A stretch of 64,000 nucleotides of DNA from Symbiodinium natans (lineage: Eukaryota > Sar > Dinophyceae > Suessiales > Symbiodiniaceae), in the NCBI GenBank assembly GCA_905221605.1, contig CAJNDS010000369.1, positions 252,501-316,500 on the forward strand, in the 5' to 3' direction. Position 1 is the first letter of the stretch. Each line of letters starts with the position of its first letter. The notes under the pieces are model-generated. The model saw only the letters and a list, made by a program, of their open reading frames with translations. It was not told the origin of the DNA and searched no databases. Shown one piece after another: positions 41,541 through 53,123 of this stretch. A program made the position numbers and the translations under genes.

Positions 41541-42291
41541 CCCACCCCAAACACCCTAAACCTTAAACCCTAGCCCTAAACCCTAAACCCTAAACCCTAA
41601 ACCAACCCTAAACCAACCCTAAACCCTCAACCCTAAAGCCTAATCTCCGAACCGTAGTATAGACCCTGAACCCTCAACCGTGAGCATCTTGACCGGGGAG
41701 TTGAGGGGTGTTCAGAACAAATGGAGGGCCGGATTTTCGTAGCTAGGGTTTAGGGTTTAGGGCTTATGATTCAGGGTTTAGGGTTGGTTTAGGGTTTAGG
41801 GTTTAGGGTTTAGGGCTAGGGTTAAGGGTTTAAGGTTGAGGGTTTAGGGTTTAGGGTTTAGGGTTTCGGGTGGGAGAGGGCGGGCTGGAGCTCAGGTGGG
41901 GCGGCGGCGCCGGCGCCGGCGCCGGCCGGAACCAGGGCTTGGAGGGGCAGGCGCCTGAGCCCTAAGCCCCTACAAGCACTGCACCCTTACCTTAAAGTCC
42001 TAAAACCCTAAAAGCCCTAAAAGTCCTAAAGCTCTAAAACCCTAAACCCTAAAACCCTAAAACCCTAAAACCCTAAAGTCATACAACCATAAAAGTCTAG
42101 AACCCTAAAACCCTAAAAGTCCTAAAGCCCTTAAACCCTTAAACCCTAAAACCCTAAAGCCCTAAAAGTCCTCAACCCTAAAACCCTTAAACCCCTAAAC
42201 CCCTAAAACCCTTTAACCCTTAAACCCTTAAACCCTAAGACGCCTGAGGCCCCCCAAACCCCTCAATTTGGGGGGCGGTTGCGCCTCGAGT

Positions 42292-45200
42292 ATGGGTGCC
42301 AAAACCGCAAACTTGGGTTCAGGGTTTAGGGTTTAGGGTTTAGGGTTTGGGGTTTCGGGTTTAGGGTTCGGGTTTCCTCAATCTCGGGCTTGCTTACGGT
42401 TTTCAGGTTCAAAGGTTTAAGGGCCTCGGGTGGTTTTAGGGTTTCGGGGGTTCAAGGGCTTTGGGGCTTGAGGGTCTAAGGGTCAAGGGTTAAAGGGTTT
42501 CTAGGGTTTGGGGCACTTGCCCTTAAGCAGCCTTTGAAGAGGTCGAAGTTATCAAGAACTTCGCGCACCCGCTGCTGAACAAGATTGAGGCCATCCTGAC
42601 GGGACGAGGTTTGAGGATTCAAGTGCTCAAGCGTGGGAGACGCATTCTGCCCCCCCCAAAGCCTTTAACCTTCAGCCGCGCGTGTAACATGGTAAAGAAT
42701 TCGTGCTTGTGTTGGGCCATTTTGGGGGTTCTAGGCTTGGGCTTTGGCTTTGGGTTTCGGGGCTGAAGATGCGCACACACAGTCACAAGCACCCGTGTTG
42801 GGGTCTAGGGCTTAGCATTTTTGGGGCTTCAGCCGGCCGAGCCTCCTTCGAACCGATGATGCGCCCTAGGCCCTAAACTCTTACTTGGGGTCGAGGCATT
42901 CAGAGCAATGGCTCCTAGAGCTGAACCCTAAACCTTGCATGTGAAACCCAGGCCCAAAACCCAAAACCCAAAACCCACAACCCACAACCCTAAACCCTAA
43001 ACCCTAAACCCTAAACCCTAAACCCTAAACCCTAAACCCTAAACCTCTAATAGAGAGTACTGTCTGAAACCCTGATCCCCTAAACCCTGAATCCCCAAGC
43101 TTGTGCAAGCCCCCCTTCAAATGGACTGAAGAGGCCAGTGGAAGCCCGGCCACAAACCCTAAACCCTAAACCCTAAACCCTAAACCCTAAACCCTAAACC
43201 CTAAATCCTAAACCCTAAACCCTAAACCCTAAACCCTAAACCCTAAACCCTAAACCCTAAACCCTAACCATGTCGATCCGCCCAGGTGAAGCCTTACAGC
43301 GTGCTGGGCACCACCGACAAGGACCAGCTCTGTGAGCTGCAAAAGAAGAGCAAGAGAAGAAGCTGAAACTTTGGACCGTTCTTTACTTCGTGGTGCTTTA
43401 CTGTAACTTTAGATCCTTAGCCTTTGTGGGTTTTTTTGGGTTTCCTAGCAAGGCAGCAAAAATTTTGCGTTATAGCTACCCTCCTGAGTGCAGCCAAGTT
43501 TAGGATAATGCAAAAGTAAAGTATAGTGCCGCAGAGCACGAGAACATGTAATGTAATATAATTTGCCAAGCTACCGCAGGTTCTAACCCTTCCCCCCCAA
43601 CTCAGTTGTTCAGTAGGGGAAAAGGCTCATTCACCCTCTGACCAACCCCAAACCCAACAAAGCCTGATGCCCGTCAGCTTGCACATCTCCAACCTGATCC
43701 TAAACTCCGAGTCTAAATCCTACCTGAACCCTGAGCCCGAAGCCCCGAAATCCACACCCTAAGCCCTAGACCCTAAACCCTAAGCCCTAAACCCTAAACC
43801 CTAAACCCTAAACCCTATATAAATGCAGGACAGCAAGGAGCTGGCCCCGTTCACGCCCATTGAGGCGGGCGGGAAGGGTTTGGGTTCAGGATTTTGGTGC
43901 TGTCGGGTTTGGGGTTTAGGGTTTAGGGTTTGGGGTTTAGGGTTTAGGGTTTAGGGTTTAGGGTTTGGGGGTCGATTGTTACTTGGAGGTGGTTCTAGGT
44001 GAGTGTAGTTGTAGCCCACTTCTAAGCCCCCTTTAGTACCCCAGCATGGTGATAAAGTTGGGTTCTCGAGGACGACCAAGCTCCAAAGTAGGGGGCTGTT
44101 GTTTGGGGTCACAAGGGCCTAGGGCTCAGGGCCCTCGGCTGGTCACAGGGCCGTGGAGTTGTGTGGATTCAAGTCTAGAGTTTAAGGGTACAGGGTTGAG
44201 GGTTTTGGGGTTCATGGGGGGGGGCTTAGAGTTGGGGCGTTTGGGTTCTTTTGGGGTTTTTGGGCTTGTCATTCTGCCTGGGACCTTTGCCGGCGGAGCG
44301 AAGAGCCTCGTTTCGGAGTTGACAGAGATCCCCAAAGCCCCAAAACCCCAAACGCTACACTCCATACCCTATACCCTGAACCTGAACCCTGTACCCTAAA
44401 CCGTTAAAGTTAAGCGCCCCCAAATTCCCCTCTAAGCCCCGAAGCTCCAGCCCGAAGCCCCAGCTCCCTCAAACATCTACGCCCCGAAGCCCCTAAGCTC
44501 CTGAACCCCCTAAACCGCTGAGTCCCTTCTATGCGAAAGCCTCTGACCGCACCCCCGAGCCCCACCAAACCCTAAACCCTAAACCCTAAACCCTAAACCC
44601 TAAACCCTAAACCCTAAACCCTAAACCCTAAACCCTAAACCCTAAACCCTAAACCCTAAACCCTAAACCTAACCCTAAACCCTAAACCCTAAACCCTAAA
44701 CCCTAAACCCTAAACCCTAAACCCTAAACCCTAAACCCTAAACCCTAAACCCTAAACCCTAAACCCTAAACCCTAAACCCTAAACCCGTGCTCGACCAGG
44801 CTGTGGTCGTCGACCCCGCGGGTTACAACTTCATTGGCTGCTTTGAGGGAATTTTATCAGCCTCTTCGGGTTTTGGGGGATTAGGGTTTAGGGTTTAGGG
44901 TTCAGGGTTTCGGGTTTAGGGCTTAGGGTTTAGGCTTTAGGTTTATGCCTTACTAGGGGTCAAGGGCACATTTGGCCCCCAAGGATTGGGAGTATGTGAA
45001 AGGAACACTTGAGTGCTCAGGTTACGAGTTTGGGTTCCTTGACGGTCGAGTTCCCTCAACATACACCCTAGGCCCAAACCCTAAACCCGAAGCCCTAAAC
45101 TCTAAACCCTAAACCCTAAACCCTAAACCCTAAACCCTAAACCCTAAACCCTAAACCCTAAACCCTAAACCCTAACCCTAGACCCTAGACCCGAAACCCG

Positions 45201-45304
45201 AAACCCTAAACCCTAAACCCTACACCCAGCCCTGCTGCCTGTTGCGAATCCCAGGCTACCGGAACAGCGCCCGCGGGGCCGGCGCAGCGTGGGGCGGCCC
45301 ATGA
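42292..45304 (+). CDS. Multi-exon protein, unknown family
   Basis: Exons: possible first exon 42292-42316 (MGAKTANL), 42531-42608 (FEEVEVIKNFAHPLLNKIEA), 43286 to about 43350 (VKPYSVLGTTDKDQLCELQK), 43829-43877 (DSKELAPFTPIEAGGK), 44800-44872 (AVVVDPAGYNFIGCFEGILS), 45255-45304 (YRNSARGAGAAWGGP then TGA). Acceptors are clear (CTTAAGCAG, CGCCCAG, AAATGCAG, GACCAG, ATCCCAG). The 43286 exon could instead be terminal because its frame reaches TGA at 43364-43366. The AT-richer 43367-43600 fits an intron or a 3' UTR. I do not recognise a domain. 43985-44110 within an intron resembles the stem-loop family seen at 33511. Confidence 0.45.
44573..44787. repeat. Long CCCTAAA array
   Basis: About 30 near-perfect units, one missing base near 44668, ending just before the exon at 44800. 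TTTAGGG-sense repeats follow that exon from about 44884. Confidence 0.97.
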
Positions 45305-46351
45305 TGTAGGAATCTGATGCGTTTTGGCCTACAGGGTTCGTGGGTTTGGAGTGGTAGGGTTTAGGGTTTAGGGCTTGAGGTTTTTAGCGTGGGGGGTTGA
45401 TCTCGCATTGCACACAGACACCTGCCACTGCATCTACCCCGCATGCCCAGGCTGCTCCTGAAATCCCTGAACCCCGAACTCCCTTCACCCCCAAGCCCCA
45501 ACCCCCCAAGCCCAAATCTTGAGGGGACTTTAGGGTTTAGGGTTTAGGGTGGGATCTGGGGTTCAGGGTTTAGGGTTTAGGGTTTAGGGTACCCTTGAAC
45601 CCTTGGCACTTTCGCCCCTACTAGGGCCCTTGGGAGGGAAGGGCCTTCATCCCGAAGGTCGGGCTCCATCTACAAGTGGCCGGGGCGCCGAGAACAGGGG
45701 CAGGGTACCTTTGCAGACCCCAAGATATTGGAGACCCCAAAACCGTAAAACCCCAAACCCTAAAACCCTAAAGCCCTAAACCCCAAGCCCTAACACCCTA
45801 AAACCCTAAAACCTTAAAACCCTGAAACCCTAACACCCTAAAGCCCTAAAACCCTAACCTCTAAACCTTGAACCCTAAACCCTACTTAAAGGGTGGGAGG
45901 CTTTGAGTGTTTTCTTTTTTTTATTTTTTTTTTGGGGGGGGGGGGAGTTAATTCAAAAGACTTTCAGGGTTGTCGGGCTTTAAGGATCTTAGAATTGCAC
46001 GGTGTAGGGTTGGGGCCAGGGCCGTGCAGCTTCCAGGGTTTTAGGGTTTTAGGGTTTTAGTTAGTTTTAGGGTTTTAGGGTTTGAGGGTCTGAGGGTCTG
46101 AGGGTTTTAGGGTTTTGGGGTTTTGGGGTTTTGGGGCTTTAGGGTTTGAGGGTTTTAGGGTTTTTCAGGGTTTTAGGGTGGTGGGCAGGGGGGGGGGGAG
46201 GGCTTCGTCAATTTTTCGTTTGGGTTTATGGGGGTTTACAGGCCTCGCGGGTTTGGGTTGGGTGCTTATCGGGTTCATCGGAGTTGATTCTTTTCGGTGG
46301 CTTTGAGAACTGTGAGGGGTTTGGTTCTTGGCCCATGGTGTCTCCCTACAG
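45305..46351. other. Spacer with TTTTAGGG-type repeats; no gene seen
   Basis: Holds TTTAGGG (45353-45372, 45530-45595), CCCTAAAA units (45730-45890), a poly-T/poly-G junction (about 45910-45946) and GGTTTTAGGG variants (46035-46175). No exon with convincing edges was found. Confidence 0.5.
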
Positions 46352-46487
46352 AAGGCCTCTTGAACGCCTTAGCCTACATCCACACGCCAAGATCGCTTCA
46401 GGGGCGTCCAGACACCCCAAACCCTACCATGCTCCCACAAACCGCAAACCCTAAACCCTATACCCTGAACCCTAAACCCTAACCCTG

Positions 46488-46519
<32 letters not shown>

Positions 46520-46602
46520 GACGACCTAAACCCTAAACCCTAAACCCGAAACCCTAAACCCTAAACCCTAAACCCGAAGCCCTAAACCATAAACCGTAAA
46601 CC

Positions 46603-46641
<39 letters not shown>

Positions 46642-47500
46642 ACCCTAAACCCTCAACCCTCAACCCTCAACCCTAAACCCTAAACCCTAAACTTACCCTA
46701 AACCCTAAACCCTAAACCCTAAACCCTAAACCCTACGGAAGTCAAGTGCTCTCGCTAGGCTCAACCTTATGGCGCCTCCTGCCAACGGCCGCTTTCCCCC
46801 AGAGGCCCCGCCCTGCAAGCGCTTGCTTAGGTTAAGGGTTTAGGGTTTAGGGTTTAAGGTTTAAGGTTTAGGGTTCAGGGTTCAGGGTGAGTTTGGGTTT
46901 CCTGGGCTGTGATACGTACTCATCGGGTTTCAGGCGGCTTGCAGGGCTTCTAGGGTTCGAGGTTGACAAAAAGTTGCAGGGCTTGCTGGGCTTAAATTTG
47001 CAGGAGCATCTCAGGGTTTCGGTGGGCGAAGGGTTTGGGACGCTAAAAAGACTGAACTCAAGGCCTAGGCCGCCCCCCCCCCCCCCCCCCTCCCCCCCCT
47101 TACAGTTAGGGGAAGCCGGCCCTAAACCCTAAACCCTAAACCCTAAATCCTAAACCCTAAACCCTAAACCCTAAATTCTAAACCCTAAACCCTAAACCCT
47201 CAACCCTAAACCCTAAACCCTAAACCCTAAACCCTAAACCCTGAACCCTGAGCCCTAAACCCTAAACCCTAAACCCTCAAGCTGTTGATTCCTGAGCCCT
47301 AGAACCCTAATCCCTTCAACTGCAACCCTAAACCCTGAACCACCCCATCTCTCTAAGTCCTAAACCCTCAAGCCCAACCCAACCCCTTCAAACAGACGAG
47401 GGTTCCCTTGGTTTCGGGTTTAGGGTTTGGGGGTGCCCTCAGTCTTCCTACAGGTGGCCTGTGCAACTCCGGGCCAGTTAGTTTCTGCAGGGAACGGCCC
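46352..47500 (+). CDS. Candidate exon group, unknown protein
   Basis: 46352 to about 46409 (GLLNALAYIHTPRSLQG; acceptor TCCCTACAG), 46742-46830 (SSALARLNLMAPPANGRFPP; GT donor), possibly 47393-47409, and 47454 to about 47500 (VACATPGQLVSAGNGPRP; acceptor TCTTCCTACAG). Splice signals are good but the exons are short, and the gene limits and family are unknown. A run of CCCTCAA and CCCTAAA units (46444-46735) precedes the second exon. Confidence 0.35.
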
Positions 47501-48000
47501 TCGACCCAGAACCCGCAAGCCTAAAGCCCTAAAACCCTAAGAGCCCTAAAACCCTAAGAGCCCTAAAGCCTTAAACCCTAACCTCTAAACCTAATCCCCC
47601 AAACCCGCTTAGGGTTCACGGCTACCACGATGGTTCAGGGGTTAAGGGTTTGGGGCTGTAGGGTTAAAGGTCTAGGGTTCAGGGGTGTAGTGTGAAGGCC
47701 CCATTACTGGTTCTTGTTTGGGGAGCAAAGTCTTCGCTCTGTGTCTGGCTTTGGGGACTTAGGCTTTTGCGTGGTACGCCTCATTTGTGGCAATTTCATG
47801 TGGCTGAAGAAGTCCAGAACCCCAAATCCCTAAACCCCAAGAAGCCCGGAAGCCCCAAAACCCTCCACCCCACACAAGCCCTAAACCCAACCACAAGAAA
47901 TCCCTTAAAGGCCCTTGCTGGCCCTTGCTTCCCCCCAAGAATCAACCAATTCCTCTCATTTGGCGGCCAGTGCAGCCACGGACCGTCCTTGCCAGCCCCC

Positions 48001-51000
48001 ATGCTGCACGTGTGGCTCACCTCCGGCGAGGAGCTGGCCGCCGTGTCCGTGGCCAGACCGGTGTTGGAAATCACGGGTTCTTCATCTTAGTTGTGCTTCT
48101 TGTACATGTACATATATATATATACATATGCATATCTATATATATATATATGTACACACACATATCTATATGTACACATCTATTCGCAGACACGTACAGA
48201 TTTTGTAAACAGTTTCTATATGTGAAACAGGGAGTCTATTGAGTCTATTTTTTTCAGGAGTAGCTGAGGTGGATGACTTCTGCGACGTGACGGCCCTGAA
48301 GCGCCATCTGCAGGCAAGCCTGCACTGGCCCTAAACCCTAAACCTTAAATCCTGTAGCTCTGAACCCTATAACCCTGCAACCCTAAACCCCATAACCCTA
48401 GAACCCTAGAAGCCTTTCACCCTGTAACTGAACCCTAAACCCTAAACCCTAAACCCCAAACCCTAAACCCCAAACCCACCTCCAGGGGATCTGCGGGCTG
48501 CCGCGGTTTCGGCAGCGCCTCGTGCACGCCGGCGCCGAGCTGGGCGACGGCGAAGGCCGAGTATGATCAGTAGAATGGAGGGGCCTTAGTAACTAGAATA
48601 GGGTTCCGGGTTTAGGGTTTAGGGTTTAGGGTTGAGGGTTGAGGGTTGAGGGTTTTGGGGGATATTCTATACAGATTATAAGGGAATACTACTCGCAATT
48701 GTTTCGACCCCCGACAGCAGAGGCCTTTTGAACAATATGCCCCTTTTAAGAGAAGCAACTCTTTACACGCATAACAGAAAGAGACAGTGAATAACAATGA
48801 AAATGCGAATAAGCCGATAGACTTATGCATGCACAATATATATATATATATATGGTTATATATATATATATATATGTGCGCATACTTTTTTTTTGCTTGG
48901 GGTTCGGATAGCTGGAATGAAGCCATGGTCTGCCTCGGTTGTTGTTAGGTTTCTTGGGGCAACCTAACGTGGAGGTTCATGGGTACTTCTAAGTCGGGTT
49001 CGGAGTGCCCCTAAACTAGGGGTGTAACCATAGTTGCCCTACTTCCAACTCTACTTATACGCCCCCCCATGAAACTCTAAACCCTAACCCTAAACCCTAA
49101 ACCCTAAACCCCAAACCCCAAACCCTAAACCCTAAACCCTAAGCCCTAAACCCTAAACCCCCAAGTCGAGTTCACGGAGGCCTCGGCCCCACCGACCTCC
49201 AGCTTGTCATGCTGGACTTCTGCGAGGCCTCGCTGGCGCAGCGGAAGGCGCTCGTGGACGCCGCTGGCGACGGCCGAGTGGCCGAAGTTCCTTGGGGCCG
49301 ACCAAAAGGAACCCTAGAATTTTGGGGCTCATCTGCCTTATAGGATATAGGGTTTAGGGTTTATTTTGTAGGATTTATGGTTTAGGGTTTAGTGTTTAGG
49401 GTAGACCCTATAGGCTTTTGGGTTTAGGCTTTATTCCCTATGCTACCATAGTCCCTTCTTGAGATAACATGAACCATAAAACCCTTGTAGGGTTCATGTA
49501 GTCATATACCCTATACTGCGTTAGTCCCTTCCGAAGTTGAATATAAAGCCATAAAACCCTTTTGAGGGGTTCATGTCGTCATAGACCCTAAACTGCAAGA
49601 AGAATCCCCTCTTCAGGTCATACGAAGCCATAAAGACCGTTTTAGGAGGTTCACGTCGCCTCCTCCCCAGGTGGAGGAGATCTTACGACGTCCCCAGGAT
49701 CCCAACCTGGGGGATGCAGACGAGGACTTTCAGCTGCCCCTGGTCTGGGCATCGTACCTTGGGGTGACCACCTAAACCCCCCCAAATAGTTTTTTTGGCG
49801 GTCATGTGCCCTGTAAGAATTCAGAGCCCTCTATGGAGGTACCCTAAGCCCTAAGCCTTAAACCCTAGACCCTAGACGCTAAACCCTCAGCCCCTTTTTA
49901 AAGGGTGCATCTGTGTCCCCAAAAGGTACGGAGGGCATCTTGAGGTCGTCCGCCTGCTTCTGGAGGCCGGGGCCGACAAGGACTTGGTGGACTCTCATTT
50001 CGGGTCGCCGTTGGTTGCCGCCGCGCACGACGACAACCTCGAGATGGTGCGGTTCTTCCTGGAGCTTGGGGTGAGCACGGACAGCGAGAACGACTGGGGC
50101 CTCACGGCGCTGGAGGTTGCAGTTGGCCACGACCATCGCGAGATCGCGGCCTTGCTGATCGAGTCCAGGGCGGATGCTCGGATGGCCCTGGCTGTGGAAA
50201 GCGAGGCCGGCGTGCGCACGCTCCTGCATGCGGGGGCCGACAAGGATGCCCGGGATGAGTTCGGCCTGACTGCCCTGACCTGGGCCTCGGGCTACGGCCG
50301 CCTGGCAAACGTGCGCGCGCTGCTGGCAGCCGGCGCCGCCCATCAACCGGCGTGCCATGTGGGCCTGACGGCCTTGGCGTGTGCGTCGTTTAACGGACAC
50401 GCCGACACGGTGCAGGCGCTGCTGCAGGCCGGGGCCTCCGTAGATGCCGCCTCGACATCCACCGCCCTGGTCGCTGCAGCGAGTCAAGGCCAGTTGAAGG
50501 TTCTTCGCCTGCTCTTGGCCCCCGGTGGGCAGGGCTTGAGCGACGCCTGCTGCACGGCTCTGGTCTCTGCGTCCCGAAGGGGACACCTGGAGGTTGTGTC
50601 CTTGCTGCTCGAAGCAAGGGGTGATGCAAGTGAAGGGCCGGGCTCAGCAAGCGCAGCCCTCATTGCGGCAGCTGACGCCGGCCGCTCACCAGTCGTGCAG
50701 ATGTTACTGGAGGGCCGTGCTGGCGAGGACTCTAGGAAAAAGGTTGCGGGGGATTCCTGTATTTTTCCGTCCCTTTGTGGGTTTACATGATAAGAGAATC
50801 GTATTCTGAATCTGCTTCATAGGGCAGCCGAGGATGTGGAAGGCCCCGCTGGATTGACAGCCCTTGTTTGCGCATCTAGCAATGGCCACTTGGAAGCCCT
50901 GCATCTGCTGCTGGTGGCTGGGGCTGGCAGGCAGGTGGTCGGGAGTACCGGCGCCACGGCCACCGCCTGCATCTGCGCAGCTAGCCAGGGCCACAGTGAG

Positions 51001-51063
51001 ATCGTGCGCCTCCTCGTGCGGTCTCCGAACTGGCACCGGATTGCAAATCTGTTTCAGCCGTGA
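48001..51063 (+). CDS. Ubiquitin-like/ankyrin-repeat protein, seven exons
   Basis: Exons: 48001-48048 (MLHVWLTSGEELAAVS, GT donor), 48269-48313 (VDDFCDVTALKRHLQ, GC donor), 48486-48560 (GICGLPRFRQRLVHAGAELG), about 49170-49286 (PTDLQLVMLDFCEASLAQRK), 49671-49753 (VEEILRRPQDPNLGDADEDF), 49926-50735 (ankyrin array), 50823-51063 (GLTALVCASSNGHLEALHLL; TGA). Total about 472 residues. The N-terminal ~75 residues follow the ubiquitin-like plan common in dinoflagellate ankyrin proteins. Then come about ten ankyrin units, e.g. GHLEVVRLLLEAGADKDL and GLTALTWASGYGRLANVRAL. The last intron (50736-50822) is short with a GA donor and AG acceptor; only that pair keeps the frame (SR|AAEDVEGPAGLT). The exon 3/4 junction is ambiguous because CGAGT occurs on both sides. 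Likely a scaffold or substrate-adaptor protein (inference). The best resolved spliced gene here. Confidence 0.88.
48105..48160. repeat. (TA)n-rich microsatellite in intron 1
   Basis: Alternating TA with CA interruptions in the first intron of the ubiquitin-like/ankyrin gene. A second (TA)n tract lies at 48836-48875 in intron 3. Confidence 0.9.
49435..49660. repeat. Three tandem ~76-bp degenerate repeats in an intron
   Basis: Copies share ACCCTA..CTGC.., AGTCCCTT, CCATAAAACCCTT and GGGTTCATGTCGTCATA. Starts near 49435, 49510 and 49587. They fill most of the intron between exons ending 49286 and starting 49671. Confidence 0.7.
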
Positions 51064-51528
51064 TCCTACCTCCCAGACTTGGTCCTGAGAGTTGCGGCTG
51101 CGCGCCCGAGAAAAGTGCGAAGTCATGAAGGCCACACTTTGATCATGCAGTGGTCACTTTTTGCTTTCCGTCAAAGACACCAAGGACCCCGTTCCCCCAA
51201 ACCGCAGGGGCCCCTATCCCGCAACAATCCTCAGCGGTGGAGGTGAATCGCCACTTCTCGGCGCTCGGCCGACCTGTTTCTCATGCCGACATGCAGAACC
51301 CTCCAACAAATTGGGAGTCTGACGTCAGGAGGGTTCGGTTTTGGCCTGTGGCCCCGAACTCCAGACTCTAAACCTGAAAAACCTGCTACCCCCCCCCCCC
51401 CCCACCCCCTATTTAAACCCCCTAAGCCCTAAACCCTAAACCCTAAACCCAAAACCCTGAGCCCTGAGCCCTAAGCCCTAAACCGTAAGCCCTAAACCCT
51501 AAACCGCGAAATAAATGCAACATCTCAG
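51064..51528. other. 3' flank and spacer; no gene seen
   Basis: Unique sequence to about 51385, then a C-run and CCCTAAA repeats (51424-51505). A 73-codon frame at 51150-51371 has no supporting features. Confidence 0.5.
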
Positions 51529-52550
51529 TGCAGCTCGCGGGCTCGGGGCTCATCGTTGATCACGGAAGGTTCCAAGGAGGCCTTAGGGTTTGGGGAGCCG
51601 GCTTTGGAGTTTAAGGTTTGGGGTTTAAGGATGCTTCAGGGTTTGGGGTTTGGGGTTTGGGTTTAGAATTTAGGTTTAGGGTTTAGGGTTTAGGGTTTAG
51701 GCTTTGGGGTTTATGGTTTAGGGTTTTGGGTTCAGGGCCTCGGGGTTTAGGGTTTTGGGCTTAGGGTGAAAACTTCTCGAGCTTACTGTCGCCTTTACCT
51801 TCGAAGCCGAAACCCCAAGGCCCCTGACGCTGAGATTGAGATCCGGCTCAGGGCCTAAACCCTAAACCCTAAACCCTAAACCCTAAACCCTAAACCCTAA
51901 ACCCTAAACCCTAAACCCTAAACCCTAAACCCTAAACCCTAAACCCTGAACCCTGAACCCTGAACCCTGAACCCTAAACCCTGAACCCTGAACCCTAAAC
52001 CCTAAACCCTAAACCCTGAAACCCAAGCCCTAAACCCTGAACCCCACAGTCTCATATCCTACGTCCGTCTTACCCCCCGTCGCCTGTGGCCAGGAGTAGA
52101 GAGGCCGAAGCGGAGGGACGCGCCAAGCTTGGCTTTCAGGGATTGGGGTTTGGGGGTTTAGGGTTTAGGGGTTTAGGGTTTGGGGTTTAGGGTTTAGGGC
52201 CGGGTTTAGGGCTTATAGGGCTTAGGGCTTAGGGTTTAGGGCTTTAGGGTTTAGGGTTTTGGGGTGTTGGGGTGTTAGGGTGTTAGGGTTTAGGGATTCA
52301 GGGCTTCAGAGAGTTCAGGGGTTTGAGGGAGTTGAAGGGTTGGACGGTTTTAGTGTGGTTCTGGTCCACTAACCTCACCAACCCGCCCTCAAAGCCCTAA
52401 ACCCTCCAATGAGGGTTTCGGGTTTTAGGGTTTATGGTTTGTAGCATCCCCCTCAGGGCCTCAAGCGGAGAGCTGCGATCCACCCTAGGCGCGAAGTTCT
52501 TCGCCTACGCCCAGGGCCAGATGGTGGTTCACACGGCCACTGGGGCCTGA
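51529..52550 (+). CDS. Three-exon or longer protein, unknown family
   Basis: Exons 51529 to about 51584 (QLAGSGLIVDHGRFQGGL; acceptor ACATCTCAG), 52094-52139 (SREAEAEGRAKLGFQ; acceptor GTGGCCAG) and terminal 52457-52550 (STLGAKFFAYAQGQMVVHTA, then TGA; acceptor CCCCTCAG). The terminal frame has strong third-position GC and clean termination. The start codon is not found. The intron between the first two exons has TTTAGGG-type then CCCTAAA repeats (51856-52020). Confidence 0.45.
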
Positions 52551-53123
52551 GATTCTTCTTCTTGCTGTTCACTCCTTTTTTTGTTAGGTGTAGGGTTTAG
52601 GGGGTTAGGATTTAGGGTTCAGGGTTTCCAAGATATTGGGCCCCTTTCTGTCTGATGCCCGTTTAAGGGGGGATTTGACGACTCTTGGTGCTTCAGAATC
52701 TTGAAACTCCCCACTTTGTACCATACCAGGCCCCATTGCTGGTTCGCGCTGCTGGGAGCATCGAGCAGGATTTTGGAGGGATGTGGTGAGTCGGGATGTT
52801 GGGGTCCTGCTGTGTGGAAGTTAGCCGTGACTTGATGTAGGCGTAGGTCTCCTAAGACTGTCCAGGCCTACAAGCCTAAGCGCTGAATCCTGACACGCTG
52901 TACCCTAAGCCCTAAACCCCTGAAGCCCCAAGCCCTCAACCCCCCCAAGCCTTAAAGCAACCTTAGACCCTCCTGAACCCGAAACCCCTAAACCCTCAAC
53001 CCTGAACCCCTAAACCCCTAAACCCTAAACCCTAAACCCTAAACCCTAAACCCTAAACCCCAAACCCTAAACCCTAAACCCCAAACCCTAAACCCCTAAA
53101 CCCCTAAACCCTAAACCTTCGTG
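52551..53123. other. Spacer; no gene seen
   Basis: Mixed unique sequence (52550-52850) followed by degenerate and then regular CCCTAAA repeats (52980-53118). Confidence 0.5.

Noticed and set aside
49879-50586. Minus-strand 235-codon frame opposite the ankyrin array
   Set aside because: Antisense of a repeat-coding GC-rich exon, without recognisable protein features.
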